Made by a program: the position numbers and the translations under genes. The notes below the pieces were generated by a model, which saw nothing but the letters and a program-made list of their open reading frames with translations, was not told the DNA's origin and searched no databases. Below, piece by piece: positions 37,583 through 45,270 of a DNA stretch of 64,000 nucleotides. Position 1 is the first letter of the stretch. Each line of letters starts with the position of its first letter. The stretch is from WTFV01 sp965200895 (GTDB lineage: Bacteria > Acidobacteriota > Vicinamibacteria > Vicinamibacterales > UBA8438), in assembly GCA_965200895.1 (NCBI GenBank), contig CBDAVM010000002.1:310001-374000 (forward strand), given 5' to 3'.

Positions 37583-37604
37583 GGTCGCGCCGCCGACCCG
37601 CCCG

Positions 37605-38915
37605 CTACCGCCGCGCCGACCCGGGCGCTTCGGTGGGCGAGACGGGAGCGGCGCCGGGCGGCGCCGAGGGAGTCGCATCCGGGAACGGCAGCCTGTAGTG
37701 GGTGCGGGACCGGACCTGCGCCCCCTCGCGCGCCACCTCGACGCGCAGGCGCCGCGTCCGCCGCGTCTCGTCCGGGTTGGAAGAGTAGAAGCCGAGCACG
37801 TAGTAGTCGCTGGTCTCGGCGTCGATCTCGGTGAACGCCTCGCGGAACGTGTTGCGGTTGACCACCGCCATCCCGCCGGTGAGCTCGGCCAGCGTGCGCA
37901 GCGAGGAGTGCTGCTTGCGGATGTACTCGTTCCACTCCGTGGTCCGCACGTCGAAGTCGAGATCGGGGATGGTGGTGAGCCCGCGGACATCGATGGTGTA
38001 GAACGAGACGTTGGCGCGGTTCGCCGCGTCGACGAGCAGCAGCAGTTCGTTGTGCAGTTCGGAGTCGCTGAACACCTCGCCGAACGCGTCGACCGTCGCG
38101 AACTGATCGAGGGCCGGCTCGTCGAACTCCGGCAGATCGATGCCTTCGAAGAAGCCCACCTCCTGCATCGATTCGATGCGCGCGTTGACGCGGCTGTCGT
38201 CGAACGGATTGAAGTTGTAGCCGGCGCTGACATACAGGAAGACCTTGCGCCGGTGCCGGATCCGCTCGAGACCGCGCACCGTCTCGATCGCCGTCTTGAA
38301 GGCGACGTGCGCGCGCCAGCGCGACTCGCCGAGCGACGAGAGCTGCGTCGCCCGGTCGATCAACTGCCGCGGATCGAATGCCTCGCCCACCGCCCGGTCG
38401 ATCGCCCGCAGGCGGTTCCGGTCGCTCGTCATCTGCACGCGGATGGCCGACTTGCCGCTGGAGATGATGCCGAACTCGTCTCCGTCGTGGATCAGCGTCT
38501 CGGGCAGCAGGTCCATCACGCGGTGGATCAGCGGCGTGTCGGGCGGCCGGATGTGCAGGTCGTCGACGAAGATGACGAAGATCCGCCCCGGCGTCGCGGT
38601 TCCCGCCGTCGGGGTCCGCCCCGGCAGGATGAGTCCTTCCTGTACCGGCGGTGGCGGAAGCAACTGGTTGAACACCCGCCCGCCGTGCACCAGGACCAGC
38701 GACGCCAAGGTCTGCGGCCGGTCGTCCTCGTAGATGGTGAAGTCGTCGCGGGTGAGGTCGGGAATGAACTGCCCGTCCCCGTCGCGGACGATGACGTCGG
38801 TGGTCACCAGGGTGACTCCGGAGCGGAACACCGGCGGCTGCGCCTCGACCGGGCCGGGCCAGCCGGCAAGCAGCACGGCGATGGCCAGCGAGAAACCGCC
38901 CATCTTCGATTGCAT
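37605..38915 (-). CDS. VWFA-related acidobacterial-type exported protein
   Basis: This 436-aa protein has a signal peptide (residues about 1-25, GPVEAQ cleavage). An N-terminal beta domain (TTDVIVRDGDGQFIPDLTRD, with DFTIYEDDRPQ) precedes a von Willebrand A-like domain from about 110. FVDDLHI stands in place of the MIDAS DxSxS, so metal binding is doubtful. The family (TIGR03436) is characteristic of Acidobacteria, usually exported and uncharacterised. Ligand or protein binding is inferred. The minus-strand TATACT (38934-38929) lies a few bases upstream of the ATG and may be a -10, giving a very short leader. Confidence 0.88.
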   Translation of the reverse strand: MQSKMGGFSLAIAVLLAGWPGPVEAQPPVFRSGVTLVTTDVIVRDGDGQFIPDLTRDDFTIYEDDRPQTLASLVLVHGGRVFNQLLPPPPVQEGLILPGRTPTAGTATPGRIFVIFVDDLHIRPPDTPLIHRVMDLLPETLIHDGDEFGIISSGKSAIRVQMTSDRNRLRAIDRAVGEAFDPRQLIDRATQLSSLGESRWRAHVAFKTAIETVRGLERIRHRRKVFLYVSAGYNFNPFDDSRVNARIESMQEVGFFEGIDLPEFDEPALDQFATVDAFGEVFSDSELHNELLLLVDAANRANVSFYTIDVRGLTTIPDLDFDVRTTEWNEYIRKQHSSLRTLAELTGGMAVVNRNTFREAFTEIDAETSDYYVLGFYSSNPDETRRTRRLRVEVAREGAQVRSRTHYRLPFPDATPSAPPGAAPVSPTEAPGSARR

Positions 38916-38986
38916 GGTCACGATCGGCAGTATAGCGCAGCCGCCGGCGGCTCCCTGCCCCCGAGGCGACGACACGCAGACTCACT

Positions 38987-39026
38987 CCGACTTCCCGGCC
39001 GCCGGATTCGGCGGCCGGGAAGTCGG
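38987..39026. other. 18-bp perfect inverted repeat
   Basis: CCGACTTCCCGGCCGCCG (38987-39004) is followed by GATT and its exact reverse complement (39009-39026). It lies between two divergent genes, so it terminates neither. It may be an operator or cruciform, or a transcript-level hairpin in a long TonB-gene leader. Confidence 0.85.
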
Positions 39027-39087
39027 GGGCGGCGGTCGGGAGCGGCCGGCGGGAGCCGGCGATCTCGGGCTGGATCCGGTCTACACT

Positions 39088-39125
39088 ATGACTTGATAGC
39101 CTTCGGATGACTTGATAGCCTTCGG
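39088..39125 (+). repeat. Perfect tandem repeat of a 19-bp unit (two copies)
   Basis: ATGACTTGATAGCCTTCGG occurs twice back to back (39088-39106 and 39107-39125) about 290 bases before the TonB receptor start. The rest of the gap (39126-39411) holds an AT-rich stretch around 39281-39298 (GTTAGTTAGTTAAATATCC) that may include the receptor promoter. Confidence 0.9.
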
Positions 39126-39411
39126 GAACAGCCCGCGACGGACGGTTTCGCCGTCGATGCGGGGTTGCGCGGCGTCCGTTTCCGCGACGCCCCGAGCGTC
39201 TGTAACGGAATGCGCGCACGACGAAGATGGAGCACGTTCGTGCAAATGGCGAACAGGAGACTGCGGAACCGGACCCGGCCGTTAGTTAGTTAAATATCCC
39301 GGCCGGTCGGGTCGTCTTGTATCGCCAAGCATGTCGGTCGCGCAGGCCGTCGATCTGACCGATCGGACGAGCAACGGCGGCGTTTGGTTCCGTTCGATCT
39401 CGGAGGTGTCC

Positions 39412-42400
39412 ATGTCGCATGCGTTCAGGCAACGGCTCGGTGGCGGTGTCTCCATTCCCGTCGTATTCTGTGCGGTCCTCGTCGGGGCCGGCGGCGCGTC
39501 GGCGCAGCAGCTCGGCGGCATCTCGGGTCAGGTGACCGACAACACAGGCGGCGTGCTGCCCGGCGTCACCGTGGAGGTGACGTCGCCGGCTCTCGGCGCG
39601 CCGCAGGTGTCGTTCACCGACGGCGCCGGGCTCTACAGCGTGGTGCAGCTTCCGCTCGGGGACTATACGGTCACGTTCACGCTGCCGGGCTTCTCCACGG
39701 TCGTCCGCGACGGAATCACCATCGGCGCCGGGTTCACGGCGACGGTCGACGCGCAGATGGCCGTCGGCTCGGTCGAGGAGACGATCACCGTCACCGGCGA
39801 GGCGCCGGTGGTCGACGTGCAGACCGTCCGCCAGCAGGCGGTGCTCGACACCGAGGAGCTCGAGGTGCTCCCGGTGGGCAACTACGGCCTGCAGACCATC
39901 GCCCAGGTGACCCCCGGCTTCACCGAGGACCGGGCCGATGTCGGCGGCACGCGCGACACCTGGTCGGCGCAGGGAGCCTATCGCTTCTACCACGGCAAGC
40001 CGGGCACCCGCGCCTCGTTCAACGGCTTCCGGAACCAGTACTACATCGGCACCGCCTCGGGCTCCGGCTACATCACCAACTCCGACACCATCGGGGAGAT
40101 GCAGGTCGAGATCGCCGGCATGGGCGCCGAGAACGGCTCCGGCAGCACCACGATCAACGCCATCCCGCGCGAGGGGAGCAACACCTTCACCGCGTCGCTC
40201 AACACGAAGTACTCCGGCAGCGGCATGCAGGCGGAGAACCTGACCCCGGAGCTGCGGGAGTTCGGCATCGAGCCGCCGCAGATGGTCAACATCTGGCGCG
40301 CGGCCGGGACCATCGGCGGCCCGATCGTGACGGACAAGGCGTGGTATTACGGCTCCATCGCGCGCTGGGGCCGGCGCATCCAGCCCCCGGGCGGCTTCTT
40401 CAACGCCCTGCAGGGGCACAACGGGTTCGGGGTGGCGGGCGCGCCGTTTCCCGATCTTCGAACGGCCGGGCCGCACGAGATCGAGGATCCGTTCGGCCTG
40501 CGGGGCGGACCCGGCACGCCCGGCTTCTACAACACGCGGACCATCTTCCACGAGCGCGACCCCAGCCGCCCGGCCTTCGACTACGACTGGAACCGGACCC
40601 ACGCCGTCCGCCTCACCTGGCAGGCGGCCGAGCGGCACCGCTTCGCCAGCTTCCTCGACATCCAGAAGGACTGCCGCTGCACCACCGGCTACACCGGTCA
40701 GTTCGCCATCGAGAACGAGAACGGGTGGGACATGTGGCCCAACGGCGTCGTCCAGGGCTCGTGGACCTCGCCCGTCACCACGCGCCTGCTGCTCGAGGCG
40801 GGCGGCGGCTGGCAGACGGCCAACTGGATCAACTTCCCGGCGACCGGGGTCGTCGACGGCCAGGACCGCCACATCCGCGACGCCGGCACCGGCTACCGCT
40901 GGGGATCGCCGCTGCTCAACATCGCGCCGCGCGCGCGGACCGGCCGGAGCATGGAGTACTTCCGGATGTCGTACGTCACCGGATCGCACAACTTCCGGCT
41001 CGGCGTGACGCTGGAGCAGGCGTTCAACGACGAGGAGCGGACCACCGGCCACGCGGACACGCTGTGGTGGCTGCTGTTCAACGGCAACCCGTTGCGCCTC
41101 TACTACTATGCGCAGCCGTACTTCCAGCAGGAGCGGATGCACTCCGAGCTGGGCCTCTACGTCCAGGACTCGTGGACGGTCGGGAACCTGACCCTGACGG
41201 GAGGGATTCGAACCGACTACGTCACGATGGGCTTTCCGGCCGCCCAGTTGGACGCCGGACCCTTCGTCCCGGCCCGGACGGTGCCGGAGCTGCGGGGGGT
41301 GCCGGACTGGACGGACGTGAACCCGCGCGGCGGCATCAGCTACGACCTGACCGGAGACGGCCGGACGGCGGTGAAGGTGTCGATGGGCCGTTTCAACGAG
41401 CTGACGCGGAGCCGGCTGACGCGCGAATTCCACCCGTTCACGTCATCGGTCTCGTCGGCGTGGCGGGCCTGGCAGGACCTGAACCAGAACTGGATCCCGG
41501 ACTGCGACACGCGGGACTTCGCTCCCAACGGGGAGTGCGGTCCCATCGACAACGCCAACTACGGCCAGTTCCCGGACCTGCAGCCGGGGGACTATGTCTT
41601 CGGCAATCTGGAGGGATGCTCGGAAGCGAATCCGGAGGCGTGTCCCGCCACCACGTTCGACCCGGATGTCCTGTACGACAACCGGCCCTATACGTGGGAC
41701 TTCCTGGCCGAGATGCAGCGCGAGCTGCTGACCGGCCTGTCGGTCAGCGCCGGCTACAACCGGAACTGGTCGGGCGGCTACTGGGTGTCGGACAACCTGC
41801 TGACGAGCCCCGACCACTACGACGAGTACTGCATCACGGCGCCGTCGGGCGGGCGGCTGTTCGATGTGGTCGACAGCGTTTCGCCGAACCAGGTGCTGTG
41901 CGGCTACTACGACGTCCGGCCGGACCTGTTCGGCCAGAGCAAGCGGCTGGTGACGCTCGCCGACAAGTACGGCGATCAGACCCGCGTCTGGAACGGCTTC
42001 GTCTTCTCGGTCGACGGCCGGCTGCCGAACGGCATTCGCGTCACCGGCGGCCTCGACCTCGGGACGCAGACCGTCAACAACTGCTTCACCGTGGACGAGC
42101 CGAACCAGCCGCGCGACCTGTTCAACGCGCTGCCCGCGGGCGGGCCGAACTGCAGCCATACGCATACGTGGAGCAACCTGGCCGACTTCCGGATGCACGG
42201 GGATATTCCGCTGCCGTCGGACTTCACGCTGAGCTGGATCTACAAGAACACGCCGGGCACGCCGATCAACGCGATCGGCGACTTCACCAACGCCGACATC
42301 CACTGCTGGGCGGACGGCAGCGGCAACTGTGATCCGACGAGCACGCGGACCGCCTTCTCCGGCGGCTCGACCCGGACGCTGGCGATCACGGCGCCGAACC

Positions 42401-42615
42401 AGTACTTCACCAAGCGGTTCACGCAGCTCGACCTGCGGTTCCTCCGCACGTTCAATCTCGGCGACATCCGCCTCGACACCAGCATCGACCTCTACAACGC
42501 GATGAACTCCAACTCGGTCCAGTCGATCGAGAACACCATCGGCATCGCGTTCGGCCGGCCGATCACCGTGCTCGACGCGCGGGTGCTGCAGGTCTACGCG
42601 AACCTGCGCTTCTGA
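39412..42615 (+). CDS. Oar-like TonB-dependent receptor with carboxypeptidase-regulatory domain
   Basis: This 1067-aa outer-membrane protein is predicted to import or bind a large substrate, energised by TonB. The signal peptide covers about 1-31 (GASAQQ). The carboxypeptidase-regulatory-like domain is at about 35-115 (GGISGQVTDNTGGVLPGVTV, GLYSVVQLPLGDYTVTF). A plug follows with SVEETITVTGEAPVVD as the likely TonB-box-like region and LQTIAQVTPGFTEDRA. The rest is a barrel with alternating aromatic strands, ending in LQVYANLRF with terminal Phe. GGAGG precedes ATG 39412 by six bases; an ATG at 39331 is rejected. Such proteins are numerous in Acidobacteria and usually lack known substrates. 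The small exported protein at 42699 follows on the same strand. Confidence 0.92.
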   Translation: MSHAFRQRLGGGVSIPVVFCAVLVGAGGASAQQLGGISGQVTDNTGGVLPGVTVEVTSPALGAPQVSFTDGAGLYSVVQLPLGDYTVTFTLPGFSTVVRDGITIGAGFTATVDAQMAVGSVEETITVTGEAPVVDVQTVRQQAVLDTEELEVLPVGNYGLQTIAQVTPGFTEDRADVGGTRDTWSAQGAYRFYHGKPGTRASFNGFRNQYYIGTASGSGYITNSDTIGEMQVEIAGMGAENGSGSTTINAIPREGSNTFTASLNTKYSGSGMQAENLTPELREFGIEPPQMVNIWRAAGTIGGPIVTDKAWYYGSIARWGRRIQPPGGFFNALQGHNGFGVAGAPFPDLRTAGPHEIEDPFGLRGGPGTPGFYNTRTIFHERDPSRPAFDYDWNRTHAVRLTWQAAERHRFASFLDIQKDCRCTTGYTGQFAIENENGWDMWPNGVVQGSWTSPVTTRLLLEAGGGWQTANWINFPATGVVDGQDRHIRDAGTGYRWGSPLLNIAPRARTGRSMEYFRMSYVTGSHNFRLGVTLEQAFNDEERTTGHADTLWWLLFNGNPLRLYYYAQPYFQQERMHSELGLYVQDSWTVGNLTLTGGIRTDYVTMGFPAAQLDAGPFVPARTVPELRGVPDWTDVNPRGGISYDLTGDGRTAVKVSMGRFNELTRSRLTREFHPFTSSVSSAWRAWQDLNQNWIPDCDTRDFAPNGECGPIDNANYGQFPDLQPGDYVFGNLEGCSEANPEACPATTFDPDVLYDNRPYTWDFLAEMQRELLTGLSVSAGYNRNWSGGYWVSDNLLTSPDHYDEYCITAPSGGRLFDVVDSVSPNQVLCGYYDVRPDLFGQSKRLVTLADKYGDQTRVWNGFVFSVDGRLPNGIRVTGGLDLGTQTVNNCFTVDEPNQPRDLFNALPAGGPNCSHTHTWSNLADFRMHGDIPLPSDFTLSWIYKNTPGTPINAIGDFTNADIHCWADGSGNCDPTSTRTAFSGGSTRTLAITAPNQYFTKRFTQLDLRFLRTFNLGDIRLDTSIDLYNAMNSNSVQSIENTIGIAFGRPITVLDARVLQVYANLRF

Positions 42616-42619
42616 ATCG

Positions 42620-42640
42620 GGAGCTTGCGCCGCAGAAACG
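42620..42640 (+). repeat. Partial REP-like element after the TonB receptor
   Basis: GGAGCTTGCGCCGCAGAAACG matches the first arm of copy 1 (GGAGTCTGCGCCGCAGGAACG) at 18 of 21 positions. It starts five bases after the receptor stop, in gene orientation. The downstream half of the element is not recognisable. Confidence 0.35.
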
Positions 42641-42698
42641 CAGCGAAGCGGGTTTCGGGGCGCGGGTGTTCGCAACGCGTCGAGAGGAGAGGGAGACG

Positions 42699-43085
42699 AT
42701 GACTGCGAAGAGAAGCTGGATGCGGGTGGCGGCGCTGGCCCTGGCGATGCTGATCGCCAGTGCGCCGTCGGCGTTCGCGGGACACCTGCTGGATTCGGCG
42801 CTGCAGGCCGCAGCGGAGGTGACCGCGGCCCGTCCGGCGGCGGATCGGGATGCGCCGGTCGCCGAATCGTTCGTCGGGAAGGCGGCACGGACGCGGCCGG
42901 CGGCGCAGCAGTCCGCGGCGGGACAGAGCGATGGCGGTCGAATGCGGGCCCGCAACGTGTGGGCGCTCGTCGCCGCCGGCGTCGGAATCAGCTTGGCCAT
43001 GATGGTCATCGATCGCACGGTCGAGGATTCCACCCCGTCGACCCGCCGCGAGCGCCGGGACGGTTGCACCCTGTTCTGTTCCTGA
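42699..43085 (+). CDS. Small exported protein of unknown function
   Basis: This 128-aa protein has a clear signal peptide (residues about 1-27, SAFAG cleavage). A short Ala-rich region follows, then a second hydrophobic helix (VWALVAAGVGISLAMMVID, about 83-101) and a basic tail ending CTLFCS. ATG 42699 is preceded by GAGAGGGAG. I do not recognise a family. It lies 83 bases after the TonB receptor and is probably co-transcribed, which suggests an accessory role to the receptor. The two C-terminal cysteines could form a disulfide. Confidence 0.75.
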   Translation: MTAKRSWMRVAALALAMLIASAPSAFAGHLLDSALQAAAEVTAARPAADRDAPVAESFVGKAARTRPAAQQSAAGQSDGGRMRARNVWALVAAGVGISLAMMVIDRTVEDSTPSTRRERRDGCTLFCS

Positions 43086-43317
43086 CCGGACCGCTGCGCC
43101 GGACGGCCGCATGCCCGCGCGGCCGCCCGGCGCGCCCTGCTCTCGTGCGAGGATGCATCGCCGGCGGCAGGGGACCGGCCGAGAGAAGCGGTTCCATGCT
43201 TCCGGCCGTTCCCCGGCTGCGCTGCTCGACGAAATCTGCGGCAGGATGGGCACGTTTCTTTCAGGACATTCCGGCCGTCACTCCTGCTTCGGTCCGTTCT
43301 CTGCGCTGGACGGGTTG

Positions 43318-43602
43318 TCGCCGGCGTGCCTCCGGCTCGGCCTGCGCCTGACCGGCGCCGGGGGGCGCGACATGCTCGGGGCGCGGGTGGCCGTGCAGCG
43401 GCCGGGGTTCCCCACGCTGTGGGCGTCGCGCGCGCTCGGACGGCAGCTACGCCTCGGCCAACGACCCGCGCGTGCTGGTGGGCCTGGGCAGGTCGGAAGC
43501 CGCACCCGACGTAACCGTGCACTGGCCCGACGGGCGCACCGAGAGGTGGCCGGCGCTGTCGATGGACCGCTGGTAGACGTTGGAGCAGGGGGGCGGGGAC
43601 CC
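43318..43602 (+). pseudogene. Decayed CRTAC1 C-terminus (ASPIC/UnbV remnant)
   Basis: Two frames together spell an ASPIC/UnbV domain. One frame gives GLRLTGAGGRDMLGARVAVQ then RPGFPTLW. A shift near 43425-43440 leads to SDGSYASANDPRVLVGLGRS, VTVHWPDGRTERWPALSMDR, then a TAG (43573-43575) where a TLEQG-type tail continues after it. No FG-GAP part remains upstream, and 43086-43317 shows nothing recognisable. The gene is therefore truncated, frameshifted and interrupted by a stop. It lies between the exported small protein and the TPR lipoprotein, next to intact paralogs. Confidence 0.75.
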
Positions 43603-43623
43603 GGTCGGAATTGAGAACCGACG

Positions 43624-45270
43624 ATGATCAACGCACGATCGCCGCTCCACTTCCGGGGCCGGGCGCCTGCCGCACCGTTGCTGCTGCTGCTGACGGCCGC
43701 CTGCGGCGGGGGCGGCCCGCCGGGGATGGAGGCGGCGGACCGGCACGGGGGTGTCGCGGCCGACGTGCGGCTGGAACCGGTGGCGCTGCCGGATCTCCTG
43801 CGGGTCAGCGACCCGGTTCGTGATCAGGTCCAGGCCCGCTGGCGGCCAGTCGAACACCTGCAACGAGACGGCGCGACGCCCACTGCGAGCGCGGCGGAGA
43901 CCTACGGCGCGCTGGGCATGGTGCTGATGGCGGCGGAGTTCCCGAACGCGGCGCTCCCGGCATTCCGTAACGCGCAGGCGCTGGCGCCGGGGGACGTGCG
44001 TTGGCCCTACTATCTCGCCCACCTGCACCGCGAGGCCGGTGCGCTCGACGACGCGGCCGATCGTTTCGAGACGGCGCGCCGGCTGCAGCCCGATGACATG
44101 GCGATCCTGGTCTGGCTGGGCGATGTCCGGCTGGCGCAGGGCGACGCCGAGGCGGCCGGGCCGCTGTTCGCGCAGGCGCTGTCGCTCTACCCCGGTTCGC
44201 TCTCCGCCCGGTTCGGCCTGGCCCGCACCGCCCTGATGCGCGAGGAGTTCGAAGCGGCCGCCCGGGCGCTGGAGGAGATCCTGGCGCTGGAGCCGTCGGC
44301 GACCGCGGCCCACTACCCGCTCGGTCAGGCCTACCTCAGCCTGGGTGAGTCCGAGCGGGCCCGCGAGCACCTGCGGCTGCGCGAGGCGGCCGACATCCGA
44401 CCCGCCGATCCGCTGATGGCGGACCTGGATCGGCTCCTGGAGAGCGCCCAGGCCTACGAGACGCGCGGCATCGAGGCGCTCAACCGCGAGGACTGGGACG
44501 GTGCGGTCGCCGCGTTCCGGCGCGGCATCGAGATGGACCCTGCCGACGCGGAGCTCCGGCACCGCCTGGGGACGGCGCTGTACCTGCGTGGCGATCTCCG
44601 GACGGCGCGCGTGGAGCTGGAGCGGGCCGCGGCGGAATCACCCGGGCTGGCGCAGGCGCACTACAGCCTGGGCGTGCTGTTGCAGGACGAGGGCCGGTAC
44701 CGCGAAGCGGCCGAGCGTTTCGCCGCCGCGCTGCGGGCGCGGTCCTCGTACATGGAGGCGCGCCTCGGGCTGGCCCACAGTCTGCGCCGGTCGGGAGCTC
44801 CCGAGCGCGCGCTCACGGAGTACCGGCGGGTGTCGCGGATGCACCCGGATCGGGTCGAGGCGGTCTTCGGAGAGGCGATGACCCTGGTCGTCCTGCACCG
44901 CTGGGGCGACGCCCGGACCCGGTTGGAACACGCGGTGGACGCGTATCCCGGCGATCCGGGGGTGGCGCATGCCCTCGCGCGACTGCTGGCCGCGGCGCCG
45001 GACGAGCGTGTCCGCGATGGCGAACGGGCCCTGGCCATGGTCGACCGTCTCGCCTCGCAGGGGCGCACCCTTGAGCTGGGGGAGACGATGGCGATGGCGA
45101 TGGCGGAGGTGGGCGCCCACGAGCGGGCGGCGGCGCTGCAGCGGGATCTCGTCACGGGCGCCGGACGCGCGGGCCTGACGGGCGTGATTCCCCGGCTGGA
45201 GGAGAACCTCCGCCGCTACGCGCGGGGAGAAGCCTGTCGCACGCCGTGGCCGGACGGGGAAGTGCCGTGA
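43624..45270 (+). CDS. TPR lipoprotein
   Basis: This 548-aa protein is a likely lipoprotein (signal APLLLLLTAAC, lipobox LTAAC, Cys about 27). From about residue 90 to 470 it consists of TPR-type helical repeats, for example FAQALSLYPGSLSARFGLAR, LGVLLQDEGRYREAAERF and FRRGIEMDPADAELRHRLG. TPR arrays bind proteins or peptides, so it is probably an envelope scaffold. It is translationally coupled to the following CRTAC1 gene: stop TGA (45268-45270) overlaps a GTG start as GTGA. This close coupling suggests that the two products act together. Confidence 0.88.
   Translation: MINARSPLHFRGRAPAAPLLLLLTAACGGGGPPGMEAADRHGGVAADVRLEPVALPDLLRVSDPVRDQVQARWRPVEHLQRDGATPTASAAETYGALGMVLMAAEFPNAALPAFRNAQALAPGDVRWPYYLAHLHREAGALDDAADRFETARRLQPDDMAILVWLGDVRLAQGDAEAAGPLFAQALSLYPGSLSARFGLARTALMREEFEAAARALEEILALEPSATAAHYPLGQAYLSLGESERAREHLRLREAADIRPADPLMADLDRLLESAQAYETRGIEALNREDWDGAVAAFRRGIEMDPADAELRHRLGTALYLRGDLRTARVELERAAAESPGLAQAHYSLGVLLQDEGRYREAAERFAAALRARSSYMEARLGLAHSLRRSGAPERALTEYRRVSRMHPDRVEAVFGEAMTLVVLHRWGDARTRLEHAVDAYPGDPGVAHALARLLAAAPDERVRDGERALAMVDRLASQGRTLELGETMAMAMAEVGAHERAAALQRDLVTGAGRAGLTGVIPRLEENLRRYARGEACRTPWPDGEVP

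Noticed and set aside
35378..38233. A minus-strand open frame of 951 codons
   Set aside because: Most of it shadows the CRTAC1 gene and another frame of the VWFA gene. Only the stretch from 35752 down resembles a possible small protein and is listed separately.
39384..42332. A second long plus-strand frame inside the TonB receptor gene
   Set aside because: It overlaps the receptor fully, is Arg-rich and shows no signal or homology. The receptor frame has strong family features throughout.
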